The notes under the pieces are model-generated. The model made no database searches. It worked only from the letters and a program-made list of their open reading frames with translations, and was not told where the DNA came from. A program made the position numbers and the translations under genes. 51,246 nt of DNA from Pseudoalteromonas sp. HM-SA03 (GTDB lineage: Bacteria; Pseudomonadota; Gammaproteobacteria; Enterobacterales; Alteromonadaceae): contig NZ_NSDG01000076.1 of the NCBI RefSeq assembly GCF_002289345.1, positions 1-51,246 of the forward strand, read 5' to 3'. Positions 16,657-25,794 of this stretch are shown here, piece by piece (within the stretch, counting starts at the first letter, position 1; each line of letters opens with the position of its first letter).

Positions 16657-17720
16657 GTGCGCAGCAAGTAGAGTTTAATCGAGCGCAGCCGGATGTTTAC
16701 GGGGATGCGCATCCCAAAGCATTACTCAGAGCGATACAAGAAGACGGGGACAGGCTGCATTGTTTGGAGAATAAGCACATTATCAGTGTCGACCACCTTG
16801 ACCGAGACGTGCTGATCCAGCTATTCCGCCTCGCCGCGAAATATGAAAGTAACCCTGCAAGGTTCAGCTCGCCGCTTAGTGGCAAAATTTTGATCAGTGC
16901 GTTTTATGAACCCAGCACTCGCACCCGTCTGTCGTTTGAAAGTGCATGGCACCGCCTGGGGGGCGATATTATGTCGATCACCGATCGCTCCTCAACGGGC
17001 ATTGCGAAAGGGGAGTCGCTGCAAGATGTCGCCGAGATGTTCAATAATTATGGCGATTGTGTCGTTTTACGTGACACCTCTGTGGAGTCTATTGAAGAGA
17101 TGATCCACAGCCTACGGATCCCAATTATCAACGCTGGTAATGGCATTGATGAGCACCCAACACAAGCAATGTCTGATCTCTACACTATCTTCAAATGGCG
17201 GCCGTCGTTATTACTCCCTGACAGCGAAGCCTTTAGTCCTATAAAAATTGGCGTGATTGGCGTGCCGAGCCAAATGCGTACGGTGCGTAGCCTGCTGAAA
17301 ATGTTTACGCATTTTCCGCGCATTGTGGACGAAATATTCCTGCTCTACGACGAGAGTGTCGAGGAAGCAGTGTCGAGCGAGCAATTAGCCCAGCTAGAGG
17401 AGGTGGGGGTTAAGGTATCTATTGGCCATGACTTGAACGCCGTTTTACCTGAGCTTGATGTGGTGTATATCAATTCCATCGCATGGGTTGGTGAAAGCTT
17501 CGAAACCTATGGAAAGTCGTTTAAATTGAGCGCAGATTCCTCCTTTAAGCCCGATGCGATAGTGCTTCATCCTCTGGCTCGAGGTGAAGAGCTGTGTACC
17601 AGTTTAGATGCCACGCCACACAATTGGTATTTTAGTCAGGCACGTGGTGCCGTCTTTTTACGCCAAGCCTTATTGACCTGTATGGTGCAGCGCGCCAGTA
17701 CTGTGATGGATGTGATTTAG
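16650..17720 (+). CDS. Divergent aspartate/ornithine carbamoyltransferase homologue
   Basis: A 356-residue transcarbamoylase. The carbamoyl-phosphate site is intact: STRTR (89-93), Lys120 in GIAKGES, Arg141, HPTQ (169-172) and Arg210 in MRTVRSL. In the amino-acid domain the ATCase motif T-R-x-Q (E. coli Thr228, Arg229, Gln231) is replaced by NSIA (275-278), and HPLPR becomes HPLAR (307-311). Arg229 and Gln231 hold aspartate in ATCase, so the second substrate is probably not plain aspartate. An N-terminal extension of about 33 residues is present. It is unlikely to be the pyrimidine enzyme: there is no pyrI, and it lies in an operon with an SSS carrier and an AsnB-like protein. The asnB-like gene starts 9 bp downstream. 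Confidence 0.88.
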   Translation: MVSAQQVEFNRAQPDVYGDAHPKALLRAIQEDGDRLHCLENKHIISVDHLDRDVLIQLFRLAAKYESNPARFSSPLSGKILISAFYEPSTRTRLSFESAWHRLGGDIMSITDRSSTGIAKGESLQDVAEMFNNYGDCVVLRDTSVESIEEMIHSLRIPIINAGNGIDEHPTQAMSDLYTIFKWRPSLLLPDSEAFSPIKIGVIGVPSQMRTVRSLLKMFTHFPRIVDEIFLLYDESVEEAVSSEQLAQLEEVGVKVSIGHDLNAVLPELDVVYINSIAWVGESFETYGKSFKLSADSSFKPDAIVLHPLARGEELCTSLDATPHNWYFSQARGAVFLRQALLTCMVQRASTVMDVI

Positions 17721-17729
17721 GGAGATATT

Positions 17730-19745
17730 ATGTGCGGAATTGCTGGTATTTTTTCAACGCAAGCGCAAACACAAATAGATAATCAATTATTAGTAAACAT
17801 GGCAGCCATTCAACATCATCGTGGCCCAGATGGTTTTGGCTATAAACAAATGGCTGGCGTGGGATTTAGTCACGCCAGACTGTCGATAATCGACCTCGAC
17901 GAGCAACGAGGGCGGCAGCCCTTTATTAGTTCTGATAAGCGTCTAATGTTGGCGCACAACGGTGAGTTTTACGATTACGCGCGGATCCGAGCTGAGCTGG
18001 TAGCAAAAGGGGCAAGGTTCCAAAGTAAAAGCGACTCAGAAATTGCTATGCACTTATATCAGCAGCTTGGCCTAGATGAGATGCTGACGCATCTGCGCGG
18101 TGAGTTTGCGTTTGCGTTGTATGACCAACAAACTGATACGTTGCACTTGGTGAGAGACCGCTTTGGTATTAAACCTTTGTACTACACTCAAACAAAAGAC
18201 GAAATTGTGTTTGGCTCAGAGCTGAAGGTGCTGTTTGCCAATCCTAAAGTTAAGCGCCGATTCTCAAGTGAAGGTCTATTTCATCAACTGATCCAAGTCA
18301 TGGTACCCGGCAGCACGGCGTTTGCGAATGTACATCAAATCAAACCTGGACATGTTGTTAGCATCACCAGAAGCGAACAAGGTTTTAGCATTGAAGATAG
18401 ACCTTATTGGGATGTTCACTTTCCAACGGCGCAAGCGTATTTAAATAGCAAAGATGAAGCATACTACATTGATGGCGTGCGCAAACAGCTGTTAGAAGCG
18501 GTGCAGTTGAGACTCTCCGCGGACGTCCCGGTAGGTTGTTACTTAAGTGGTGGCATAGACTCGTGCGCTATTTTGGGTTTGTCTTCAGCTGCGGCACAAG
18601 CACCAATTAAGGCCTTTACCATAGGCTTTGATAGTGCTGAGTACGACGAAACGCCGATTGCAAAACAGATGGCGCAAGCCACCAAGGCCGATCATCATAT
18701 TATGTCGTTAAGCGGTGACGAGCTATATGGCCATTTCGAGCGAACTTTATGGCATACCGAACGAACCATTTATAACACGCTTGGTGTTGCGAAATACTTG
18801 ATGAGTCAGCAAGTTAATGAGTCTAATTATAAAGTTGTGATGACCGGAGAAGGCTCCGATGAGCTTTTTGCGGGTTATCCAGCATTTAGAAAAGACCTGT
18901 TTTTATATGGCTTAGATGAACTTGATGACACCGAAAAAGCCCAGTGGCAAACTATGCTGGAAGACAGCAATAAGTTGTTTAAGGGGGCTATGCTTTCCCG
19001 TGAGCAATACGATAGTGCAGCATTAGATGAGGTGGTTGGTTTCACACCAAGTTGTTTGCAGCCTTGGCTGTCATGCAGTCACTTTGCCCATCAACTCATA
19101 GCCGCCGAACACAGAGAAATACTCACGGGTTATGACGCAGGCAAAGCAATCGCTGAGACTTTAGATGATGCCATGTTAGAGTCCCGCCATCCACTCGACA
19201 AAGCCCAGTATGTGTGGATTAAAACCATGCTTGAGGGGCAAATATTAACTTGGGGCGGTGATAGGGTCGACATGGCCAATTCGATGGAGGCAAGGCCTGC
19301 CTTTTTAGATCATCACCTCGCAGAGTTTGCCTTTACCATTCCCCCGCAATATCGCATTAAAGATCGTAAAGAAAAGTATGTGTTACGTGAAGCGATGAAA
19401 GGGCTGCTGCCAGAAGTACTGTATGAACGAGAAAAGTTTGCTTTTATGGCACCACCGGCGCACTCGGATGAGAAGAAGTGGGCAGCAATGCGCGTGCTGG
19501 CCGATAAATACTTGTCTAGACAAGCTGTAGAAGCCGCTGGTTTATTAGACTTTGAAGCGGTAAATGCGCTATTTGAGTTACATGAATCGCCAGACGCCGA
19601 TGATTCACTCAAAGTGCAACTCGATGCTGTGATCAATCACTTGCTTGGTGTGCAAATACTGCACAAACAATTTATCGCCGCAGACTTACCTCAATTTGCC
19701 GCCGCTGAAGCGGAGCGCCTTGGTTGGAGGGCAACCACAGAGTAA
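17730..19745 (+). CDS. Asparagine-synthetase-like glutamine amidotransferase
   Basis: A 671-residue AsnB-family protein. The glutaminase domain begins with the nucleophile Cys2 (MCGIAG) and has HRGPDGFG, HNGEFYDY, KSDSEIAMH and RFGIKPLYY. The synthetase domain has the PP-loop LSGGIDSCA (around residue 270), FTIGFDSAEYDETPIA, VVMTGEGSDELFAGY and EARPAFLDHHLAEF. Such enzymes use ATP and glutamine to amidate a carboxylate. The segment before GEGSDE reads HTERTIYNTLG and differs from the common form, so aspartate need not be the substrate. GGGAG lies 6 bp before the start and the upstream gene ends 9 bp away. It is the last gene of the operon, followed by a strong terminator. Confidence 0.9.
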   Translation: MCGIAGIFSTQAQTQIDNQLLVNMAAIQHHRGPDGFGYKQMAGVGFSHARLSIIDLDEQRGRQPFISSDKRLMLAHNGEFYDYARIRAELVAKGARFQSKSDSEIAMHLYQQLGLDEMLTHLRGEFAFALYDQQTDTLHLVRDRFGIKPLYYTQTKDEIVFGSELKVLFANPKVKRRFSSEGLFHQLIQVMVPGSTAFANVHQIKPGHVVSITRSEQGFSIEDRPYWDVHFPTAQAYLNSKDEAYYIDGVRKQLLEAVQLRLSADVPVGCYLSGGIDSCAILGLSSAAAQAPIKAFTIGFDSAEYDETPIAKQMAQATKADHHIMSLSGDELYGHFERTLWHTERTIYNTLGVAKYLMSQQVNESNYKVVMTGEGSDELFAGYPAFRKDLFLYGLDELDDTEKAQWQTMLEDSNKLFKGAMLSREQYDSAALDEVVGFTPSCLQPWLSCSHFAHQLIAAEHREILTGYDAGKAIAETLDDAMLESRHPLDKAQYVWIKTMLEGQILTWGGDRVDMANSMEARPAFLDHHLAEFAFTIPPQYRIKDRKEKYVLREAMKGLLPEVLYEREKFAFMAPPAHSDEKKWAAMRVLADKYLSRQAVEAAGLLDFEAVNALFELHESPDADDSLKVQLDAVINHLLGVQILHKQFIAADLPQFAAAEAERLGWRATTE

Positions 19746-19782
19746 AGGCTGATCTTATTGGTATTTCAGAAAGTAAGGTAAT

Positions 19783-19818
19783 AAAAAGGCGATGCGCCAA
19801 CAAGCGCATCGCCTTTTT
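19783..19818. terminator. Bidirectional terminator
   Basis: AAAAAGGCGATGCGC (19783-19797), CAACAA loop, GCGCATCGCCTTTTT (19804-19818): a perfect 15-bp inverted repeat with A5/T5 ends, serving the convergent amidotransferase and porin genes. Confidence 0.92.
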
Positions 19819-19847
19819 GATTTAATACCTAAGATTAATCCCTTAGA

Positions 19848-21143
19848 TTAAAAGTAATAACCGAAGTTAATGTTGAAGCGACGCTCGCTTTCGTCACTAT
19901 CGCCTGCGATTGAACCACCAATAAACGGCTGGTTTTTCGCGTGAACTAAATCAACATAGGTGAAGAATGCCCCCGCAGCGAGTGACACACCAGTGACATT
20001 CATCCAAGTGTCTTCAGTGTTATCGGATTTGTCGTAAATAATACCGAAGTCGTTATAAAATTGCAGATCGGTAATTGGACCGAACTCAACTGGCAGGTTG
20101 TACGCTACATTAAAGTTCGACATGGTGGCTTCTGCTGCGATGGAATCATAAAACGCATAAGCACCTACCGCCATACGGTTTACGTCATCAATATCGTAAT
20201 GATATTCACCGTGTTGTAGCTGTAAGTTCCAAGGGCCAACGTTGCTATTTAAATGCAGTGCCCACGCGTTGTAATCACCTGCTCGGTCGTTACCATCGTG
20301 AAGGCCACCGGCAAGACCAGAGACGCCAATTTCAGTTGTGCCGCCGTTGTGCTCGATATGATACGCGTAACGACCAACAAAGGTGTTGTATTCGCCGATT
20401 GGTTGCGTTGGGTCGTCATAAACGCCATCGCCCGCTTTACGGAAACCCACCACGTCATAAGAGTAACGATCACTGCGATTATCCACGTAACCATCGACAC
20501 CACCTAGCTCATCGTTTTTGAAAAAGCCAAGGTCAAGCTGCCAGTTGTCCGCCACTTTACGTTTAAATACCACCCCCATGTCGTGGTCGTCTTCAAGACC
20601 AATATAATAGGTAGTGTTAAAGAACCAGTTGTGTGAATTGTAAGGTGAGTTACCAAAAGGTACTTTAGTCATACCAACCTGAGCTTGCCAATGGTCGGCA
20701 AAGTCATAGTCTAGGTAAGCATATTTTACCGCAGTCATATAGTCGAAAAAGCGGATTTCAGCATTTAAGCCAAAGCCACCGACATTGCCAGAAAAGTTCA
20801 ATCTGAAAATATCGAAGTCAAAATCGCCACCACGGTTTTTGTTGTCATCGTCATAAGACGTATGGCTGTAGTTTGTTCTGATCGCGCCACCGACTTTGAT
20901 GGCCGGTTTTGTTTCAGCTGCTGCAACTTGAGTTTTAGTTTCAGCTTTTGCTTCGGCTTTTTCAGCCTTAGCGATTTTTTCCTGTTGTGCTCGCGCCTGC
21001 TCTTTTTGTTCTAGCTGCGTGAGTTTCTTCTGAAGTTCAGCCAATTGGCGCTTTAATGCGTCAATTTCTGAGTTTTCGGCAAGCACTGAATTAGAGCAAA
21101 GTACTAGACCTAATCCGAGTGAGATGGTTGAAAGTTTTAACAT
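19848..21143 (-). CDS. Outer-membrane porin (OprO/OprP-like)
   Basis: A 431-residue protein: signal peptide about 1-22 (ending VLA), a predicted coiled coil at about 25-70 (IDALKRQLAELQKKLTQLEQKE) followed by an Ala/Lys/Glu-rich linker, then a long beta-barrel ending in the OMP-type RRFNINFGYYF. The coiled coil plus barrel is the layout of phosphate-selective OprO/P and DcaP-like porins. RLNFSGNVGGFGLNAEIRFFDY is a typical strand pair. The substrate is not defined. It is monocistronic, between the terminator at 19783 and a 268-bp upstream region shared with the divergent chemoreceptor gene. Confidence 0.88.
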   Translation of the reverse strand: MLKLSTISLGLGLVLCSNSVLAENSEIDALKRQLAELQKKLTQLEQKEQARAQQEKIAKAEKAEAKAETKTQVAAAETKPAIKVGGAIRTNYSHTSYDDDNKNRGGDFDFDIFRLNFSGNVGGFGLNAEIRFFDYMTAVKYAYLDYDFADHWQAQVGMTKVPFGNSPYNSHNWFFNTTYYIGLEDDHDMGVVFKRKVADNWQLDLGFFKNDELGGVDGYVDNRSDRYSYDVVGFRKAGDGVYDDPTQPIGEYNTFVGRYAYHIEHNGGTTEIGVSGLAGGLHDGNDRAGDYNAWALHLNSNVGPWNLQLQHGEYHYDIDDVNRMAVGAYAFYDSIAAEATMSNFNVAYNLPVEFGPITDLQFYNDFGIIYDKSDNTEDTWMNVTGVSLAAGAFFTYVDLVHAKNQPFIGGSIAGDSDESERRFNINFGYYF

Positions 21144-21411
21144 AGTTGTCCCGTTGTTAAATGGTTGAGCGCAAAAACCTCTTACAAATTGTAGACCACC
21201 AAATCTATCATTGCAGAAAGCAGATAAATTTTATGGTCCTTGATTGAATTATCCATAGTAACACTGTGGCCTATCTGACCTCAAAGTTACCCGATATTTA
21301 ACCATACCTAAGATGAATATAAGACGAACAAGTGATCACATTTGTATGTCATTCTTGCCCAATAGCCTATCCCTCACTATATTTTTACTATCTGTGAAAT
21401 GGTGTTTATTC

Positions 21412-23370
21412 ATGAATATATCGCAAAAATTAAAGTTGTCTTTCGCAACGGCAATCGCGCTTCCTTTGTTAATCATCGCGGGGCTTATTATCAGTCAAAC
21501 ACGGCAGCAGGGGGTAGAGACCTTCTCGGAGTTAAGTGATCGAGAGGCGCTACAGATTGAGAATGGTATCCAGATGTTTTTTGATGAAATTGCAAAAAAC
21601 GTAGACTATTTAGCAACCCATGCACAGGTATTGAGTGCGCAGCAAGACGTGAAAACTTATATGGATTCAACCAGCACCACTCGACTAAATTCGAAAGCAG
21701 GAAGCAAAACAGAGCAAGCAGCCTATTCGCTATTTGAGCACTTTGGTAACACGCACCCCGGTATTGCCTATATCTATATGGGAAATCAGCAAGGTGGCTA
21801 TATTCAATGGCCCATAGGTGAAGTGAATGCAAACTATGACCCTAGGGAGCGTCCTTGGTATCAAACAGGACAATCAGGAAATGGCGAGGCGATCCGTACT
21901 AGTGCCTATTATTGGTCCGCGGATGATATGGTGATTATGTCGACGGTAAAAGCGGTAACGGCCAATGGCCAAACTGTGGGTGTCCAGGGGATGGATGTGT
22001 CACTGCAAGGGCTGACCAAAATCATTCGTAATATCAAATTAGGCGAGACTGGTTATTTGATGCTGGTAGAAGACACCGGAAATGTGCTGGTCGATGCCAA
22101 GTTCTCCGAGCATAGATTTAAAAAGTTGGCAGACATTGCTAACGGCCGATATCGTGAATTGGCTCAAAATAAAGACGGGCTATTTGAGCTCGAAATTAAC
22201 GGGCAAGACTATTTTGCCAACATCTATACAGCCCCTAAATTAGGTTGGAAGTTTATTGGTTTAGTTGAAAAAGGTGAGGTAATGGCCGCAGCTAATGCGA
22301 TGACACTGACGATATTGATTCTAAGTGCCGTCCTGATCACTGTATTTTTGATACTAGCAAGTTATATTTCTAAGTTGATTTCAGCGCCCATTGTAGAAGT
22401 GAGTGACGGTTTAACTGAAATTTCGCAAGGCGGTGGTGATTTAACGCAGCGTTTAGACATTAAAGCTCAGGATGAAACAGGCAAACTGGCGACGAGCTTT
22501 AATTTGTTTTTAAATCTCATTGCTGAGTTGGTGACGCAAATCAATGAGTGTGCGCAGCAAGTTAATGAAACCTCACGACAAACCGCTTTGCAGTCTGATC
22601 AGCTCACGGGCGCTACCAGTCAACAACAACAAGCGCTTGAAATGGCTGCCACCGCAATTAATGAGATGGCGGCAACCGCAAACGAAGTGGCGGCAAGCTG
22701 CGCCAATGCGGCTGAGCTGGCCGGACAAACTCAGCAAGCTTCTGAGCTGGGCCAAAGGGTGATCACAGAGTCAGTCGAGAGCGTCACAACATTATCTGAA
22801 GTGATCAATAAGGCAACCGCAGATATCATGCAGCTCGACACCGAAAGCGAAAATATTATGTCGATACTCAGCGTGATCCGAGGCATAGCGGAACAAACTA
22901 ATCTTTTAGCGTTAAATGCGGCAATAGAGGCGGCACGCGCAGGTGAACATGGCCGTGGCTTTGCCGTTGTGGCCGATGAAGTACGAGCGTTGTCGCAGCG
23001 TACTTCTGAATCGACGGAAGAAATCGCTTCTCAGCTTGATAAGCTTAGAAAGATGACAGAAATGGTATCGGGAGAAATGAAGCGCAGCCTAACGCGAACG
23101 GAGCAAACGGTTGAACTGACAAACTCAGCGCAACAACAATTTAGTGAAATTACCCAAGCGATTGTCAATATTAGCGACCTTAACACGCAAATCGCCACGG
23201 CAGCTGAAGAGCAGCAACATGTTGCTGAAGACATTAATCGCAACGTGGTGGAAATTAAAAATGCTGCGGATAGCGTGAGTGATATCGCTGTGAATACCAA
23301 TCAAAATGGCGTGAGATTACATTCATTGTCGAGCACACTCACAGAGCTTGTGGGCAAATTTAAAGTGTAA
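21412..23370 (+). CDS. Methyl-accepting chemotaxis protein with dCache-type sensor
   Basis: A 652-residue chemoreceptor. Helices lie at about residues 9-28 and 295-318. The periplasmic part between them resembles a dCache domain: [19 protein letters not shown] and [11 protein letters not shown], then [19 protein letters not shown] and a membrane-proximal [15 protein letters not shown] and the conserved signalling hairpin (about 590-620 of the long frame; [20 protein letters not shown]) follow. DPRERPWY and the downstream D residue form the amino-acid or amine binding pattern of many dCache sensors, but the ligand is not certain. The start ATG 21412 ([11 protein letters not shown]) is chosen over the upstream 21313, which would add 33 residues before the signal anchor. 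No pentapeptide CheR-binding tail is seen. Confidence 0.92.
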   Translation: MNISQKLKLSFATAIALPLLIIAGLIISQTRQQGVETFSELSDREALQIENGIQMFFDEIAKNVDYLATHAQVLSAQQDVKTYMDSTSTTRLNSKAGSKTEQAAYSLFEHFGNTHPGIAYIYMGNQQGGYIQWPIGEVNANYDPRERPWYQTGQSGNGEAIRTSAYYWSADDMVIMSTVKAVTANGQTVGVQGMDVSLQGLTKIIRNIKLGETGYLMLVEDTGNVLVDAKFSEHRFKKLADIANGRYRELAQNKDGLFELEINGQDYFANIYTAPKLGWKFIGLVEKGEVMAAANAMTLTILILSAVLITVFLILASYISKLISAPIVEVSDGLTEISQGGGDLTQRLDIKAQDETGKLATSFNLFLNLIAELVTQINECAQQVNETSRQTALQSDQLTGATSQQQQALEMAATAINEMAATANEVAASCANAAELAGQTQQASELGQRVITESVESVTTLSEVINKATADIMQLDTESENIMSILSVIRGIAEQTNLLALNAAIEAARAGEHGRGFAVVADEVRALSQRTSESTEEIASQLDKLRKMTEMVSGEMKRSLTRTEQTVELTNSAQQQFSEITQAIVNISDLNTQIATAAEEQQHVAEDINRNVVEIKNAADSVSDIAVNTNQNGVRLHSLSSTLTELVGKFKV

Positions 23371-23397
23371 CTTTAGCCCGATCTTTAAGTTCCATAA

Positions 23398-23422
23398 ACC
23401 GTGAGAGCAACACTCTCACGGT
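23398..23422 (+). terminator. Hairpin after the chemoreceptor gene
   Basis: ACCGTGAGAG, CAACA loop, CTCTCACGGT: a perfect 10-bp stem 28 bp after the stop codon. There is no T tract, so it may be an RNA-stabilising hairpin or a Rho-assisted terminator. Confidence 0.55.
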
Positions 23423-23531
23423 GCTACTGCATTGGTATAATTGAATAAGTTTCAAATTGGATGGATAACAGTTTACTCATAGTATTTAAGTGGTAAGGTA
23501 GGCATATCATTGAGTTGACGTAGGAATCACC

Positions 23532-24383
23532 ATGGAATTATCACCTTCAGTTTCAATTGAGCGCACCGAGTCCGGACTTGAATATATTTGGGTCGACAGT
23601 GCATTTTGCCAAGCGAAGATCTTTTTGCAGGGCGCGCAACTTACCGAGTTTACACCAGCAGGAAAAGGCAATTTAATTTGGGTTTCTGAGGCGGAAGATT
23701 ACCTTGAAGGCAAGCCAGTACGCGGTGGTATTCCAATCTGTTGGCCTTGGTTTGGTGTCCATAGCAAAGTGGATTGGCCAATTCATGGGGTTGCTCGCAA
23801 GCTACTTTGGCGTGCGCACAGCGTTGAAGAAAAAAGCGATGAAATTACCGTTAAACTCACACTACCGATGACCTTAGTTGAAGCGCAATACTGGCCACAC
23901 ACGTCACAATTAGAGGTCGAGTTTGTGTTATCGGACAAGCTTGAAGTGCGACTGACGAATATCAATACTGGTGATGCGTCATTTACGCTAACGCAAGCCT
24001 TACATACGTATTTCCCAACGCCAGAAGTAAGTAATACCACGGTAGACGGGTTACAAGGCGCGAAATATATCGAGTTTGATGAAGGTCCATTTGAGCAAAC
24101 CGAAGTAGTTGGCTTTGCCCGCGAAACCGATATGGTATACACCCAAGCAAGCCCAGTGCAAACCATCAACACGCCTGCGGGCATTATTGAAGTAAAACGT
24201 GAAAACTCAACTTCTTGTGTGCTTTGGAACCCATGGATTGAAAAGTCACAGCGTTTAAGCAACTTTAATGATGATGAATACCACAAGATGTTGTGCTTAG
24301 AGGCTTGTAACGTAATGGACGATGCAGTGCAACTTGCACCGGGTGAAAGTCACACGTTAAGTACAATCATCCGTTGGTTATAA
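23532..24383 (+). CDS. D-hexose-6-phosphate mutarotase (YeaD-like)
   Basis: A 283-residue aldose-epimerase-fold protein of the YeaD group that interconverts anomers of glucose-6-phosphate and related sugars. Characteristic segments are RGGIPICWPWFG, PIHGVARKLLWRA, LTQALHTYF (catalytic His) and NPWIEKSQRLSNFNDDEYHKMLCLEACNV (catalytic Glu). It appears monocistronic: a hairpin at 24394 follows, then the response-regulator gene begins. It is usually cytoplasmic and housekeeping-like. Confidence 0.93.
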   Translation: MELSPSVSIERTESGLEYIWVDSAFCQAKIFLQGAQLTEFTPAGKGNLIWVSEAEDYLEGKPVRGGIPICWPWFGVHSKVDWPIHGVARKLLWRAHSVEEKSDEITVKLTLPMTLVEAQYWPHTSQLEVEFVLSDKLEVRLTNINTGDASFTLTQALHTYFPTPEVSNTTVDGLQGAKYIEFDEGPFEQTEVVGFARETDMVYTQASPVQTINTPAGIIEVKRENSTSCVLWNPWIEKSQRLSNFNDDEYHKMLCLEACNVMDDAVQLAPGESHTLSTIIRWL

Positions 24384-24393
24384 TTTTATATTC

Positions 24394-24414
24394 GCGGAGC
24401 ACACTATGCTCCGC
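24394..24414 (+). terminator. GC-rich hairpin after mutarotase gene
   Basis: GCGGAGC, loop ACACTAT, GCTCCGC: a perfect 7-bp stem ten bases after the mutarotase stop. No T tract follows. An in-frame ATG (24406) of the next gene sits in the loop with GGAG upstream, but I read that as fortuitous. Confidence 0.5.
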
Positions 24415-24444
24415 CGAAACTCTATAACAATAAAAATTCTCCCT

Positions 24445-25794
24445 ATGGAAAAGCCCACAATTCTGGTTATCGATGATAACGCCGAAGTACGCCTTAGCGC
24501 CGTATTCTTTTTAGAAGATCAAGGTTTCAATGTAATTGAGGCGGCAACCCTTGAACTTGCCAAGCCGCTGCTCACCGCAAAGCAAGTGTCATTGGCCTTA
24601 CTCGATATGAACTTCTCCCGAGATACCACCTCAGGTAATGAAGGGCTGGACTTTTTGCGCTGGCTACGTGACTCTAATCTTAATGTGCCTGTGATCTGTA
24701 TTACCGGTTGGGGAAATGTTGCGTTAGCGGTGTCTGCAATGCAGCTTGGTGCGAGCGACTTTATCGAAAAGCCGTGGGACAATCAGCAGCTGCTGCAAGC
24801 CGTGCAGCAACAACTCAAAATATCATTAAAGCAAGCGAATATCGTAGCAAAACACAGCGAGCGCGGCGCGTTTCAATGGCGCTCTCAGGTGATGCAATCT
24901 TTATATAAGCAGCTTGCCAAAGTAGCAAAAACCGACGCTCGGGTGCTGCTTACTGGTCCAAGTGGCGCGGGAAAAAGTCATTTAGCTCAATGGTTACACC
25001 AACAATCTACTCGTTCAGCAGGACCTTGGGTTGAAGTGAATATGGGCGCGGTGCCAGAATCATTATTCGAAAGTGAGATGTTTGGTCACAGCAAAGGGGC
25101 GTTTACAGATGCAAAGCAGCATCGTGTTGGTCGTTTTGCGATGGCGAAGCAGGGTACGCTATTTCTGGATGAAGTTGCGACTATTCCACTTCCTCTACAA
25201 GCAAAATTACTGCGGGTGCTGGAAAATGGCAGTTATGAAGTTGTGGGTAGTAGTCAGACGCAACAAGCGGATTGCCGACTTATTTGCGCAACGAACACCG
25301 ATCTTGACGATTTAGTGAAAGCGGGTGAGTTTCGAGAAGATTTGTTATATCGCATCAACACGATTGTGATTGAAGTGCCGAGGCTCGCCGAGCGTTTTGG
25401 TGATATCGTGCCGTTGGCTGAGTATTTTGTCGCTAAATTTTGTGCGCAGTATGGTGAGCCAATTCGTGAACTTAGCCCTGCGGTTAAAACTGCGTTGATT
25501 GAACACGCTTGGCCCGGCAATGTGCGTGAGTTAAGTCACGTCATGGAGCGTGCCGTGTTAATGGCGGAGGGCTTGCAGATTGAGCTTAGTGATTGCCAAC
25601 TACGCTTTACCACTGCACCTAAAGTGACCAGTGATATGCCAACCAAGACCTTGCAACAAGTGGAGCAGGAAATGGTGGAGCAAGCGATGCAACGGGCCCA
25701 AGGCAATGTCGCTGAAGCCGCTAAAATACTTGGACTCACGGCCTCTTCTCTTTATCGGCGTTTGGAAAAATATGGCCTTAAAACATCTGGCTAG
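24445..25794 (+). CDS. NtrC-family sigma-54-dependent response regulator
   Basis: 449 residues from ATG 24445 (MEKPTILVIDD). Receiver domain with ALLDMNF (phospho-Asp) and Lys in FIEKPWDN; AAA+ domain with Walker A GPSGAGKSHLA, FGHSKGAFTDAKQ, Walker B TLFLDEVAT and RLICATNTDLDD; C-terminal Fis-type helix-turn-helix VAEAAKILGLTASSLYRRLEKYG. The GAFTGA loop reads GAFTDA, as in a subgroup of such regulators. It overlaps the kinase gene by 23 bp. A longer start at 24406 has a better SD but would add 13 residues outside the receiver fold. The nearest sigma-54 promoter candidate in the window is at 37212, upstream of the HlyD/ABC exporter. Confidence 0.93.
   Translation: MEKPTILVIDDNAEVRLSAVFFLEDQGFNVIEAATLELAKPLLTAKQVSLALLDMNFSRDTTSGNEGLDFLRWLRDSNLNVPVICITGWGNVALAVSAMQLGASDFIEKPWDNQQLLQAVQQQLKISLKQANIVAKHSERGAFQWRSQVMQSLYKQLAKVAKTDARVLLTGPSGAGKSHLAQWLHQQSTRSAGPWVEVNMGAVPESLFESEMFGHSKGAFTDAKQHRVGRFAMAKQGTLFLDEVATIPLPLQAKLLRVLENGSYEVVGSSQTQQADCRLICATNTDLDDLVKAGEFREDLLYRINTIVIEVPRLAERFGDIVPLAEYFVAKFCAQYGEPIRELSPAVKTALIEHAWPGNVRELSHVMERAVLMAEGLQIELSDCQLRFTTAPKVTSDMPTKTLQQVEQEMVEQAMQRAQGNVAEAAKILGLTASSLYRRLEKYGLKTSG

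Noticed and set aside
16650..17720. Housekeeping pyrB
   Set aside because: The aspartate-binding T-R-x-Q motif is missing, no pyrI follows, and the operon context is not pyrimidine synthesis.
19313..19636. Antisense ORF inside the AsnB-like gene, and similar opposite-strand frames elsewhere
   Set aside because: Serine-rich low-complexity translations without homology or ribosome sites; shadows of the coding frame.
20249..20521. Three overlapping frames opposite or alternate to the porin
   Set aside because: Composition follows the porin codons; no start signal or recognisable protein.
24406..24444. Upstream start with good ribosome site for the NtrC-like regulator
   Set aside because: The ATG and GGAG both lie in the perfect hairpin 24394-24414; the extra 13 residues precede the receiver fold, and ATG 24445 gives the normal N-terminus.
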